DNA of 64,000 nucleotides from Lepturacanthus savala (Eukaryota > Chordata > Actinopteri > Scombriformes > Trichiuridae), in the NCBI GenBank assembly GCA_030544235.1, contig JARUPU010000074.1:372001-436000 (forward strand), given 5' to 3'. How positions within the stretch are numbered: position 1 is the stretch's first letter; each line of letters opens with the position of its first letter. Below, one piece after another: positions 42,201-57,200 of this stretch. The notes under the pieces were generated by a model that saw nothing but the letters and a program-made list of their open reading frames with translations, was not told the DNA's origin and ran no database searches. The position numbers and the translations under genes are program-made.

Positions 42201-45200
42201 CTAACCCTAACCCTAAATTCTTAACTGGGGGGTGTAGGAATTGGTTCAATTTCTATATGATTTTCGGTTTTGGAGGTTCAGCACCTTTAAAATCACTGGG
42301 AGGGATATACCTGGTAGTTTCGTTCTCTATACGCTAAAGCTGAGCCTAACCCTAACCCTAGTCTAACCCTAACCCTAACCCTAACGCTAACCCTAAATTC
42401 TTAACTGGGGGGTGTAGGAATTGGTTCAATTTCTATATGATTTTCGGTTTTGGAGCTGCAGAACCTTTAGAATCACTAGGAGGGATATACCTGGTAGTTT
42501 CGTTCTCTATACCCTAAAGCTGAGCCTAACCCTAACCCTAGTCTAACCTTAACCCTAACCCTAACCCTAAATTCTTAACTGCGGGGTGTAGGAATTGGTT
42601 CAATTTCGATATGATTTTCTGTTTCGGAGCTGCAGCATCTTTAAAATCACTGGGAGGGATATACCTGGTAGTTTCGTTCCCTATACCCCAACGCTGAGCC
42701 TAACCCTAACCCTAGTCTAACACTAACCCTAAACCTAACCCTAAATTCTTAACTGGGGGGTGTAGGAATTGGTTCAATTTCAATATGATTTTCGGTTTTG
42801 GAGCTGCAGCACCTTTAAAATCACTGGGAGGGATATACCTGGTAGTTTCGTTCCCTATACCCCAACGCTGAGCCTAACCCTAACCCTAGTCTAACCCTAA
42901 CCCTAAATTCTTAACAGGGGGGTGTAGGAATTCGTTCAATTTCTATATGATTTTCGGTTTTGCAGCTGCAGCACCTTTAAAATCACTGGGAGGGATATAC
43001 CTGGTAGTTTCGTTCCCTATACCCCAACGCTGAGCCTAACCCTAACCCTAGTCTAACCCTAACCCTAAATTCTTAACAGGGGGGTGTAGGAATTCGTTCA
43101 ATTTCTATATGATTTTCGGTTTTGCAGCTGCAGCACCTTTAAAATCACTGGGAGGGATATACCTGGTAGTTTCGTTCCCTATACCCCAACGCTGAGCCTA
43201 ACCCTAACCCTAGTCTAACCCTAACCCTAACCCTAACCCTAACCCTAACCCTAAATTCTTAACTGGGGGGTGTAGGAATTGGTTCAATTTCAATATGATT
43301 TTCGGTTTCGGAGCTGCAGCACCTTTAAAATCACTAGGAGGGATATACCTGGTAGTTTCGTTCTCTATACCCTAAAGCTGAGCCTAACCCTAACCCTAGT
43401 CTAACCCTAACCCTAACCCTAACCCTAAATTCTTAACTGGGGGGTGTAGGAATTGGTTCAATTTCGATATGATTTTCGGTTTTGGAGCTGCAGCACCTTT
43501 AAAATCACTGGGAGGGATATACCTGGTAGTTTCGTTCCCTATACCCCAACGCTGAGCCTAACCCTAACCCTAGTCTAACCCTAACCCTAACCCTAAATTC
43601 TTAACTGGGGGGTGTAGGAATTGGTTCAATTTCTATATGATTTTCGGTTTTGGAGCTGCAGCACCTTTAAAATCACTGGGAGGGATATACCTGGTAGTTT
43701 CGTTCTCTATACCCTAAAGCTGAGCCTAACCCTAACCCTAGTCTAACCTTAACCCTAACCCTAACCCTAACCCTAAATTCTTAACTGGGGGGTGTAGGAA
43801 TTGGTTCAATTTCGATATGATTTTCTGTTTCGGAACTGCAGCATCTTTAAAATCACTGGGAGGGATATACCTGGTAGTTTCGTTCCCTATACCCCAACGC
43901 TGAGCCTAACCCTAGTCTAACCCTAACCCTAAACCTAACCCTAAATTCTTAACTGGGGGGTGTAGGAATTGGTTCAATTTCTATATGATTTTCGGTTTTG
44001 GAGCTGCAGCACCTTTAAAATCACTGGGAGGGATATACCTGGTAGTTTCGTTCTCTATACCCTAAAGCTGAGCCTAACCCTAACCCTAGTCTAACCCTAA
44101 CCCTAACCCTAACCCTAACCCTAAATTCTTAACTGGGGGATGTAGGAATTGGTTCAATTTCGATATGATTTTCGGTTTCGGAGCTGCAGCACCTTTAAAA
44201 TCACTGGGAGGGATATACCTGATAGTTTCGTTCCCTATACCCCAACGCTGAGCCTAACCCTAACCCTAGTCTAACCCTAACCCTAACCCTAACCCTAACC
44301 CTAAATTCTTAACTGGGGGGTGTAGGAATTGGTTCAATTTCGATATGATTTTCGGTTTTGGAGCTGCAGCACCTTTAAAATCACTGGGAGGGATATACCT
44401 GGTAGTTTCGTTCCCTATACCCCAACGCTGAGCCTAACCCTAACCCTAGTCTAACCCTAACCCTAACCCTAAATTCTTAACTGGGGGGTGTAGGAATTGG
44501 TTCAATTTCTATATGATTTTCGGTTTTGGAGCTTCAGCACCTTTAAAATCACTGGGAGGATTATACCTGGTAGTTTCGTTCTCTATACGCTAAAGCTGAG
44601 CCTAACCCTAACCCTAGTCTAACCCTAACCCTAACCCTAACCCTAAATTCTTAACTGGGGGGTGTAGGAATTGGTTCAATTTCTATATGATTTTCGGTTT
44701 TGGAGCTGCAGCACCTTTAGAATCACTAGGAGGGATATACCTGGTAGTTTCGTTCTCTATACCCTAAAGCTGAGCCTAACCCTAACCCTAGTCTAACCCT
44801 AACCCTAACCCTAAATTCTTAACTGGGGGGTGTAGGAATTGGTTCAATTTCTATATGATTTTCGGTTTTGGAGCTGCAGAACCTTTAGAATCACTAGGAG
44901 GGATATACCTGGTAGTTTCGTTCTCTATACCCTAAAGCTGAGCCTAACCCTAACCCTAGTCTAACCTTAACCCTAACCCTAACCCTAAATTCTTAACTGC
45001 GGGGTGTAGGAATTGGTTCAATTTCGATATGATTTTCTGTTTCGGAGCTGCAGCATCTTTAAAATCACTGGGAGGGATATACCTGGTAGTTTCGTTCCCT
45101 ATACCCCAACGCTGAGCCTAACCCTAACCCTAGTCTAACCCTAACCCTAAACCTAACCCTAAATTCTTAACTGGGGGGTGTAGGAATTGGTTCAATTTCA

Positions 45201-48200
45201 ATATGATTTTCGGTTTTGGAGCTGCAGCACCTTTAAAATCACTGGGAGGGATATACCTGGTAGTTTCGTTCCCTATACCCCAACGCTGAGCCTAACCCTA
45301 ACCCTAGTCTAACCCTAACCCTAAATTCTTAACAGGGGGGTGTAGGAATTCGTTCAATTTCTATATGATTTTCGGTTTTGCAGCTGCAGCACCTTTAAAA
45401 TCACTGGGAGGGATATACCTGGTAGTTTCGTTCCCTATACCCCAACGCTGAGCTTAACCCTAACCCTAGTCTAACCCTAACCCTAACCCTAACCCTAACC
45501 CTAACCCTAAATTCTTAACTGGGGGGTGTAGGAATTGGTTCAATTTCAATATGATTTTCGGTTTCGGAGCTGCAGCACCTTTAAAATCACTAGGAGGGAT
45601 ATACCTGGTAGTTTCGTTCTCTATACCCTAAAGCTGAGCCTAACCCTAACCCTAGTCTAACCCTAACCCTAACCCTAAATTCTTAACTGGGGGGTGTAGG
45701 AATTGGTTCAATTTCGATATGATTTTCGGTTTTGGAGCTGCAGCACCTTTAAAATCACTGGGAGGGATATACCTGGTAGTTTCGTTCCCTATACCCCAAC
45801 GCTGAGCCTAACCCTAACCCTAGTCTAACCCTAACCCTAACCCTAAATTCTTAACTGGGGGGTGTAGGAATTGGTTCAATTTCTATATGATTTTCGGTTT
45901 TGGAGCTGCAGCACCTTTAAAATCACTGGTAGGGATATACCTGGTAGTTTCGTTCCCTATACCCCAACGCTGAGCCTAACCCTAACCCTAGACTAACCCT
46001 AACCCTAAATTCTTAACTGGGGGGTGTATGAATTGGTTCAATTTCGATATGATTTTCGGTTTCGGAGCTACAGCACCTTTAAAATCAATGGGAGGGATAT
46101 ACCTGGTAGTTTCGATCCCTATACCCCAACGCTGAGCCTAACCCTAACCCTAACCCTAACCCTAACCCTAACCCTAACCCTAAATTCTTAACTGGGGGGT
46201 GTAGGAATTGGTTCAATTTCGATATGATTTTCGGTTTTGGAGCTGCAGCACCTTTAAAATCACTGGGAGGGATATACCTGGTAGTTTCGTTCCCTATACC
46301 CCAACGCTGAGCCTAACCCTAACCCTAGTCTAACCCTAACCCTAACCCTAAATTCTTATCTGGGGGGTGTAGGAATTGGTTCAATTTCTATATGATTTTC
46401 GGTTTTGGAGCTGCAGCACCTTTAAAATCACTGGGAGGGATATACCTGGTAGTTTCGTTCTCTATACCCTAAAGCTGAGCCTAACCCTAACCCTAGTCTA
46501 ACCTTAACCCTAACCCTAACCCTAACCCTAAATCCTTAACTGCGGGCTGTAGGAATTGGTTCAATTTCGATATGATTTTCTGTTTCGGAGCTGCAGCATC
46601 TTTAAAATAACTGGGAGGGATATACCTGGTAGTTTCGTTCCCTATACCCCAACGCTGAGCCTAACCCTAACCCTAGTCTAACCCTAACCCTAACCCTAAC
46701 CCTAAATTCTTAACTGGGGGATGTAGGAATTGGTTCAATTTCGATATGATTTTCGGTTTCGGAGCTGCAGCACCTTTAAAATCACTGGGAGGGATATACC
46801 TGGTAGTTTCGTTCCCTATACCCTAACGCTGAGCCTAACCCTGACCCTAGTCTAACCCTAAACCTAACCCTAAATTCTTAACTGGGGGGTGTAGGAATTG
46901 GTTCAATTTCTATATGATTTTCGGTTTTGGAGCTGCAGCACCTTTAAAATCACTGGGAGGGATATACCTGGTAGTTTCGTTCCCTATACCCCAACGCTGA
47001 GCCTAACCCTAACCCTAGTCTAACCCTAACCCTAACCCTAACCCTAACCCTAAATTCTTAACTGGGGGGTGTAGGAATTGGTTCAATTTCAATATGATGT
47101 TCGGTTTCGGAGCTGTAACACCTTTAAAATCACTAGGAGGGATATACCTGGTAGTTTCGTTCTCTATACCCTAAAGCTGAGCCTAACCCTAACCCTAGTC
47201 TAACCCTAACCCTAACCCTAAATTCTTAACTGGGGGGTGTAGGAATTGGTTCAATTTCGATATGATTTTCGGTTTTGGAGCTGCAGCACCTCTAAAATCA
47301 CTGGGAGGGATATACCTGGTAGTTTCGTTCCCTATACCCCAACGCTGAGCCTAACCCTAACCCTAGTCTAACCCTAACCCTAACCCTAACCCTAAATTCT
47401 TAACTGGGGGGTGTAGGAATTGGTTCAATTTCTATATGATTTTCTGTTTTGGAGCTTCAGCACCTTTAAAATCACTGGGAGGGATATATCTGGTAGTTTC
47501 GTTCTCTATACCCTAAAGCTGAGCCTAACCCTAACCCTAGTCTAACCCTAACCCTAACCCTAACCCTAAATTCTTAACTGGGGGGTGTAGGAATTGGTTC
47601 AATTTCGATATGATTTTCGGTTTTGGAGCTGCAGCACCTTTAAAATCACTGGGAGGGATATACCTGGTAGTTTCGTTCCCTATACCCCAACGCTGAGCCT
47701 AACCCTAACCCTAGTCTAACCCTAACCCTAACCCTAAATTCTTAACTGGGGGGTGTAGGAATTGGTTCAATTTCTATATGATTTTCGGTTTTGGAGCTTC
47801 AGCACCTTTAAAATCACTGGGAGGGATATATCTGGTAGTTTCGTTCTCTATACCCTAAAGCTGAGCCTAACCCTAACCCTAGTCTAACCCTAACCCTAAC
47901 CCTAACCCTAACCCTAAATTCTTAACTGGGTGGTGTAGGAATTGGTTCAATTTCGATATGATTTTCGGTTTTGGAGCTGCAGCACCTTTAAAATCACTGG
48001 TAGGGATATACCTGGTAGTTTCGTTCCCTATACCCCAACGCTGAGCCTAACCCTAACCCTAGTCTAACCCTAACCCTAACCCTAAATTCTTAACTGGGGG
48101 GTGTAGGAATTGGTTCAATTTCAATATGATTTTCGGTTTTGGAGCTGCAGCACCTTTAAAATCACTAGGAGGGATATACCTGGTAGTTTCGTTCTCTATA

Positions 48201-51200
48201 CCCTAAAGCTGAGCCTAACCCTAACCCTAGTCTAACCCTAACCCTAACCCTAACCCTAAATTCTTAACTGGGGGTTGTAGGAATTGGTTCAATTTCGATA
48301 TGATTTTCTGTTTCGGAACTGCAGCATCTTTAAATATCACTGGGAGGGATATACCTGGTAGTTTCGTTCCCTATACCTCAACGCTGAGCCTAACCCTAGT
48401 CTAACCCTAACCCTAAACCTAACCCTAAATTCTTAACTGGGGGGTGTAGGAATTGGTTCAATTTCTATATGATTTTCGGTTTTGGAGCTTCAGCACCTTT
48501 AAAATCATTGGGAGGGATATATCTGGTAGTTTCGTTCTCTATACTCTAAAGCTGAGCCTAACCCTAACCCTAGTCTAACCCTAACCCTAACCCTAACCCT
48601 AACCCTAAATTCTTAACTGGGGGGTGTAGGAATTGGTTCAATTTCGATATGATTTTCGGTTTTGGAGCTGCAGCACCTTTAAAATCACTGGTAGGGATAT
48701 ACCTGGTAGTTTCGTTCCCTATACCCCAACGCTGAGCCTAACCCTAACCCTAGACTAACCCTAACCCTAAATTCTTAACTGGGGGGTGTATGAATTGGTT
48801 CAATTTCGATATGATTTTCGGTTTCGGAGCTACAGCACCTTTAAAATCAATGGGAGGGATATACCTGGTAGTTTCGATCCCTATACCCCAACGCTGAGCC
48901 TAACCCTAACCCTAACCCTAACCCTAACCCTAAATTCTTAACTGGGGGGTGTAGGAATTGGTTCAATTTCGATATGATTTTCGGTTTTGGAGCTGCAGCA
49001 CCTTTAAAATCACTGGGAGGGATATACCTGGTAGTTTCGTTCCCTATACCCCAACGCTGAGCCTAACCCTAACCCTAGTCTAACCCTAACCCTAACCCTA
49101 AATTCTTAACTGGGGGGTGTAGGAATTGGTTCAATTTCTATATGATTTTCGGTTTTGGAGCTGCAGCACCTTTAAAATCACTGGGAGGGATATACCTGGT
49201 AGTTTCGTTCTCTATACCCTAAAGCTGAGCCTAACCCTAACCCTAGTCTAACCCTAACCCTAACCCTAAATTCTTAACTGGGGGGTGTAGGAATTGGTTC
49301 AATTTCGATATGATTTTCGGTTTTGGAGCTGCAGCACCTCTAAAATCACTGGGAGGGATATACCTGGTAGTTTCGTTCCCTATACCCCAACGCTGAGCCT
49401 AACCCTAACCCTAGTCTAACCCTAACCCTAACCCTAACCCTAAATTCTTAACTGGGGGGTGTAGGAATTGGTTCAATTTCTATATGATTTTCGGTTTTGG
49501 AGCTTCAGCACCTTTAAAATCACTGGGAGGGATATATCTGGTAGTTTCGTTCTCTATACCCTAAAGCTGAGCCTAACCCTAACCCTAGTCTAACCCTAAC
49601 CCTAACCCTAACCCTAACCCTAAATTCTTAACTGGGGGTTGTAGGAATTGGTTCAATTTCTATATGATTTTCTGTTTCGGAACTGCAGCATCTTTAAATA
49701 TCACTGGGAGGGATATACCTGGTAGTTTCGTTCCCTATACCCCAACGCTGAGCCTAACCCTAGTCTAACCCTAACCCTAAACCTAACCCTAAATTCTTAA
49801 CTGGGGGGTGTAGGAATTGGTTCAATTTCTATATGATTTTCGGTTTTGGAGCTTCAGCACCTTTAAAATCATTGGGAGGGATATATCTGGTAGTTTCGTT
49901 CTCTATACCCTAAAGCTGAGCCTAACCCTAACCCTAGTCTAACCCTAACCCTAACCCTAACCCTAACCCTAAATTCTTAACTGGGGGGTGTAGGAATTGG
50001 TTCAATTTCGATATGATTTTCGGTTTTGGAGCTGCAGCACCTTTAAAATCACTGGTAGGGATATACCTGGTAGTTTCGTTCCCTATACCCCAACGCTGAG
50101 CCTAACCCTAACCCTAGACTAACCCTAACCCTAAATTCTTAACTGGGGGGTGTATGAATTGGTTCAATTTCGATATGATTTTCGGTTTCGGAGCTACAGC
50201 ACCTTTAAAATCAATGGGAGGGATATACCTGGTAGTTTCGATCCCTATACCCCAACGCTGAGCCTAACCCTAACCCTAACCCTAACCCTAACCCTAACCC
50301 TAAATTCTTAACTGGGGGGTGTAGGAATTGGTTCAATTTCGATATGATTTTCGGTTTTGGAGCTGCAGCACCTTTAAAATCACTGGGAGGGATATACCTG
50401 GTAGTTTCGTTCCCTATACCCCAACGCTGAGCCTAACCCTAACCCTAGTCTAACCCTAACCCTAACCCTAAATTCTTAACTGGGGGGTGTAGGAATTGGT
50501 TCAATTTCTATATGATTTTCGGTTTTGGAGCTGCAGCACCTTTAAAATCACTGGGAGGGATATACCTGGTAGTTTCGTTCCCTATACCCCAACGCTGAGC
50601 CTAACCCTAACCCTAGTCTAACCCTAACCCTAACCCTAACCCTAAATTCTTAACTGGGGGGTGTAGGAATTGGTTCAATTTCTATATGATTTTCGGTTTT
50701 GGAGCTTCAGCACCTTTAAAATCACTGGGAGGGATATATCTGGTAGTTTCGTTCTCTATACCCTAAAGCTGAGCCTAATCCTAACCCTAGTCTAACCCTA
50801 ACCCTAACCCTAACCCTAACCCTAAATTCTTAACTGGGTGGTGTAGGAATTGGTTCAATTTCGATATGATTTTCGGTTTTGGAGCTGCAGCACCTTTAAA
50901 ATCACTGGTAGGGATATACCTGGTAGTTTCGTTCCCTATACCCCAACGCTGAGCCTAACCCTAACCCTAGTCTAACCCTAACCCTAACCCTAAATTCTTA
51001 ACTGGGGGGTGTAGGAATTGGTTCAATTTCAATATGATTTTCGGTTTTGGAGCTGCAGCACCTTTAAAATCACTAGGAGGGATATACCTGGTAGTTTCGT
51101 TCTCTATACCCTAAAGCTGAGCCTAACCCTAACCCTAGTCTAACCCTAACCCTAACCCTAACCCTAACCCTAAATTCTTAACTGGGGGTTGTAGGAATTG

Positions 51201-54200
51201 GTTCAATTTCGATATGATTTTCTGTTTCGGAACTGCAGCATCTTTAAATATCACTGGGAGGGATATACCTGGTAGTTTCGTTCCCTATACCCCAACGCTG
51301 AGCCTAACCCTAGTCTAACCCTAACCCTAAACCTAACCCTAAATTCTTAACTGGGGGGTGTAGGAATTGGTTCAATTTCTATATGATTTTCGGTTTTGGA
51401 GCTTCAGCACCTTTAAAATCATTGGGAGGGATATATCTGGTAGTTTCGTTCTCTATACTCTAAAGCTGAGCCTAACCCTAACCCTAGTCTAACCCTAACC
51501 CTAACCCTAACCCTAACCCTAAATTCTTAACTGGGGGGTGTAGGAATTGGTTCAATTTCGATATGATTTTCGGTTTTGGAGCTGCAGCACCTTTAAAATC
51601 ACTGGTAGGGATATACCTGGTAGTTTCGTTCCCTATACCCCAACGCTGAGCCTAACCCTAACCCTAGACTAACCCTAACCCTAAATTCTTAACTGGGGGG
51701 TGTATGAATTGGTTCAATTTCGATATGATTTTCGGTTTCGGAGCTACAGCACCTTTAAAATCAATGGGAGGGATATACCTGGTAGTTTCGATCCCTATAC
51801 CCCAACGCTGAGCCTAACCCTAACCCTAACCCTAACCCTAACCCTAAATTCTTAACTGGGGGGTGTAGGAATTGGTTCAATTTCGATATGATTTTCGGTT
51901 TTGGAGCTGCAGCACCTTTAAAATCACTGGGAGGGATATACCTGGTAGTTTCGTTCCCTATACCCCAACGCTGAGCCTAACCCTAACCCTAGTCTAACCC
52001 TAACCCTAACCCTAAATTCTTAACTGGGGGGTGTAGGAATTGGTTCAATTTCTATATGATTTTCGGTTTTGGAGCTGCAGCACCTTTAAAATCACTGGGA
52101 GGGATATACCTGGTAGTTTCGTTCTCTATACCCTAAAGCTGAGCCTAACCCTAACCCTAGTCTAACCCTAACCCTAACCCTAAATTCTTAACTGGGGGGT
52201 GTAGGAATTGGTTCAATTTCGATATGATTTTCGGTTTTGGAGCTGCAGCACCTCTAAAATCACTGGGAGGGATATACCTGGTAGTTTCGTTCCCTATACC
52301 CCAACGCTGAGCCTAACCCTAACCCTAGTCTAACCCTAACCCTAACCCTAACCCTAAATTCTTAACTGGGGGGTGTAGGAATTGGTTCAATTTCTATATG
52401 ATTTTCTGTTTTGGAGCTTCAGCACCTTTAAAATCACTGGGAGGGATATATCTGGTAGTTTCGTTCTCTATACCCTAAAGCTGAGCCTAACCCTAACCCT
52501 AGTCTAACCCTAACCCTAACCCTAACCCTAAATTCTTAACTGGGGGGTGTAGGAATTGGTTCAATTTCGATATGATTTTCGGTTTTGGAGCTGCAGCACC
52601 TTTAAAATCACTGGGAGGGATATACCTGGTAGTTTCGTTCCCTATACCCCAACGCTGAGCCTAACCCTAACCCTAGTCTAACCCTAACCCTAACCCTAAC
52701 CCTAACCCTAAATTCTTAACTGGGGGGTGTAGGAATTGGTTCAATTTCTATATGATTTTCGGTTTTGGAGCTTCAGCACCTTTAAAATCACTGGGAGGGA
52801 TATATCTGGTAGTTTCGTTCTCTATACCCTAAAGCTGAGCCTAACCCTAACCCTAGTCTAACCCTAACCCTAACCCTAACCCTAACGCTAAATTCTTAAC
52901 TGGGGGGTGTAGGAATTGGTTCAATTTCGATATGATTTTCGGTTTTGGAGCTGCAGCACCTTTAAAATCACTGGTAGGGATATACCTGGTAGTTTCGTTC
53001 CCTATACCCCAACGCTGAGCCTAACCCTAGTCTAACCCTAACCCTAAACCTAACCCTAAATTCTTAACTGGGGGGTGTAGGAATTGGTTCAATTTCTATA
53101 TGATTTTCGGTTTTGGAGCTTCAGCACCTTTAAAATCATTGGGAGGGATATATCTGGTAGTTTCGTTCTCTATACCCTAAAGCTGAGTCTAACCCTAACC
53201 CTAGTCTAACCCTAACCCTAACCCTAACCCTAACCCTAAATTCTTAACTGGGGGGTGTAGGAATTGGTTCAATTTCGATATGATTTTCGGTTTTGGAGCT
53301 GCAGCACCTTTAAAATCACTGGTAGGGATATACCTGGTAGTTTCGTTCCCTATACCCCAACGCTGAGCCTAACCCTAACCCTAGACTAACCCTAACCCTA
53401 AATTCTTAACTGGGGGGTGTATGAATTGGTTCAATTTCGATATGATTTTCGGTTTCGGAGCTACAGCACCTTTAAAATCAATGGGAGGGATATACCTGGT
53501 AGTTTCGATCCCTATACCCCAACGCTGAGCCTAACCCTAACCCTAACCCTAACCCTAACCCTAAATTCTTAACTGGGGGGTGTAGGAATTGGTTCAATTT
53601 CGATATGATTTTCGGTTTTGGAGCTGCAGCACCTTTAAAATCACTGGGAGGGATATACCTGGTAGTTTCGTTCCCTATACCCCAACGCTGAGCCTAACCC
53701 TAACCCTAGTCTAACCCTAACCCTAACCCTAAATTCTTAACTGGGGGGTGTAGGAATTGGTTCAATTTCTATATGATTTTCGGTTTTGGAGCTGCAGCAC
53801 CTTTAAAATCACTGGGAGGGATATACCTGGTAGTTTCGTTCTCTATACCCTAAAGCTGAGCCTAACCCTAACCCTAGTCTAACCTTAACCCTAACCCTAA
53901 CCCTAACCCTAAATCCTTAACTGCGGGCTGTAGGAATTGGTTCAATTTCGATATGATTTTCTGTTTCGGAGCTGCAGCATCTTTAAAATAACTGGGAGGG
54001 ATATACCTGGTAGTTTCGTTCCCTATACCCCAACGCTGAGCCTAACCCTAACCCTAGTCTAACCCTAACCCTAACCCTAACCCTAAATTCTTAACTGGGG
54101 GATGTAGGAATTGGTTCAATTTCGATATGATTTTCGGTTTCGGAGCTGCAGCACCTTTAAAATCACTGGGAGGGATATACCTGGTAGTTTCGTTCTCTAT

Positions 54201-57200
54201 ACCCTAAAGCTGAGCCTAACCCTAACCCTAGTCTAACCCTAACTCTAACCCTAAATTCTTAACTGGGGGGTGTAGGAATTGGTTCAATTTCGATATGATT
54301 TTCGGTTTTGGAGCTGCAGCACCTTTAAAATCACTGGGAGGGATATACCTGGTAGTTTCGTTCCCTATACCCCAACGCTGAGCCTAACCCTAACCCTAAC
54401 CCTAACCCTAAATTCTTAACTGGGGGGTGTAGGAATTGGTTCAATTTCGATATGATTTTCGGTTTTGGAGCTGCAGCACCTTTAAAATCACTGGGAGGGA
54501 TATACCTGGTAGTTTCGTTCCCTATACCCCAACGCTGAGCCTAACCCTAACCCTAGTCTAACCCTAACCCTAACCCTAACCCTAAATTCTTAACTGGGGG
54601 GTGTAGGAATTGGTTCAATTTCTATATGATTTTCGGTTTTGGAGCTTCAGCACCTTTAAAATCACTGGGAGGGATATATCTGGTAGTTTCGTTCTCTATA
54701 CCCTAAAGCTGAGCCTAACCCTAACCCTAGTCTAACCCTAACCCTAACCCTAACCCTAACCCTAACCCTAAATTCTTAACTGGGGGGTGTAGGAATTGGT
54801 TCAATTTCGATATGATTTTCGGTTTTGGAGCTGCAGCACCTTTAAAATCACTGGTAGGGATATACCTGGTAGTTTCGTTCCCTATACCCCAACGCTGAGC
54901 CTAACCCTAGTCTAACCCTAACCCTAAACCTAACCCTAAATTCTTAACTGGGGGGTGTAGGAATTGGTTCAATTTCTATATGATTTTCGGTTTTGGAGCT
55001 TCAGCACCTTTAAAATCATTGGGAGGGATATATCTGGTAGTTTCGTTCTCTATACCCTAAAGCTGAGCCTAACCCTAACCCTAGTCTAACCCTAACCCTA
55101 ACCCTAACCCTAACCCTAAATTCTTAACTGGGGGGTGTAGGAATTGGTTCAATTTCGATATGATTTTCGGTTTTGGAGCTGCAGCACCTTTAAAATCACT
55201 GGTAGGGATATACCTGGTAGTTTCGTTCCCTATACCCCAACGCTGAGCCTAACCCTAACCCTAGTCTAACCCTAACCCTAACCCTAAATTCTTAACCGGG
55301 GGGTGTAGGAATTGGTTCAATTTCTATATGATTTTCGGTTTCGGAGCTGCAGCACCTTTAAAATCACTGGGAGGGATATACCTGGTAGTTTCGTTCCCTA
55401 TACACCAATGCTGAGCCTAACCCTAACCCTAGTCTAACCCTAACCCTAACACTAAATTCTTAACTGGGGGGTGTAGGAATTGGTTCAATTTCTATATGAT
55501 TTTCGGTTTCGGAGCTGCAGCACCTTTAAAATCACTGGGAGGGATATACCTGGTAGTTTCGTTCCCTATACCCCAACGCTGAGCCTAACCCTAACCCTAG
55601 ACTAACCCTAACCCTAAATTCTTAACTGGGGGGTGTATGAATTGGTTCAATTTCGATATGATTTTCGGTTTCGGAGCTACAGCACCTTTAAAATCAATGG
55701 GAGGGATATACCTGGTAGTTTCGATCCCTATACCCCAACGCTGAGCCTAACCCTAACCCTAACCCTAACCCTAACCCTAAATTCTTAACTGGGGGGTGTA
55801 GGAATTGGTTCAATTTCGATATGATTTTCGGTTTTGGAGCTGCAGCACCTTTAAAATCACTGGGAGGGATATACCTGGTAGTTTCGTTCCCTATACCCCA
55901 ACGCTGAGCCTAACCCTAACCCTAGTCTAACCCTAACCCTAACCCTAAATTCTTAACTGGGGGGTGTAGGAATTGGTTCAATTTCTATATGATTTTCGGT
56001 TTTGGAGCTGCAGCACCTTTAAAATCACTGGGAGGGATATACCTGGTAGTTTCGTTCTCTATACCCTAAAGCTGAGCCTAACCCTAACCCTAGTCTAACC
56101 TTAACCCTAACCCTAACCCTAACCCTAAATCCTTAACTGCGGGGTGTAGGAATTGGTTCAATTTCGATATGATTTTCTGTTTCGGAGCTGCAGCATCTTT
56201 AAAATAACTGGGAGGGATATACCTGGTAGTTTCGTTCCCTATACCCCAACGCTGAGCCTAACCCTAACCCTAGTCTAACCCTAACCCTAACCCTAACCCT
56301 AAATTCTTAACTGGGGGATGTAGGAATTGGTTCAATTTCGATATGATTTTCGGTTTCGGAGCTGCAGCACCTTTAAAATCACTGGGAGGGATATACCTGG
56401 TAGTTTCGTTCCCTATACCCTAACGCTGAGCCTAACCCTGACCCTAGTCTAACCCTAACCCTAACCCTAAATTCTTAACTGGGGGGTGTAGGAATTGGTT
56501 CAATTTCTATATGATTTTCGGTTTCGGAGCTGCAGCACCTTTAAAATCACTGGGAGGGATATACCTGGTAGTTTCGTTCCCTATACCGCAACGCTGAGCC
56601 TAACCCTAACCCTAGTCTAACCCTAACCCTAACCCTAACCCTAAATTCTTAACTGGGGGGTGTAGGAATTGGTTCAATTTCGATATGATTTTCGGTTTTG
56701 GAGTTGCAGCACCTTTAAAATCACTGGGAGGGATATACCTGGTAGTTTCGTTCCCTATACCCCAACGCTGAGCCTAACCCTAACCCTAGTCTAACCCTAA
56801 CCCTAACCCTAACCCTAAATTCTTAACTGGGGGGTGTAGGAATTCGTTCAATTTCGATATGATTTTCTGTCTTGGAGCTGCAGCACCTTTAAAATCACTG
56901 GGAGGGATATACCTGGTAGTTTCGTTCCCTATACCCCAACGCTGAGCCTAACCCTAACCCTAGTCTAACCCTAACCCTAACCCTAAATTCTTAACTGGGG
57001 GGTGTAGGAATTGGTTCAATTTCTATATGATTTTCGGTTTCGGAGCTGCAGCACCTTTAAAATCACTGGGAGGGATATATCTGGTAGTTTCGTTCTCTAT
57101 ACCCTAAAGCTGAGCCTAACCCTAACCCTAGTCTAACCTTAACCCTAACCCTAACCCTAACCCTAAATCCTTAACTGCGGGGTGTAGGAATTGGTTCAAT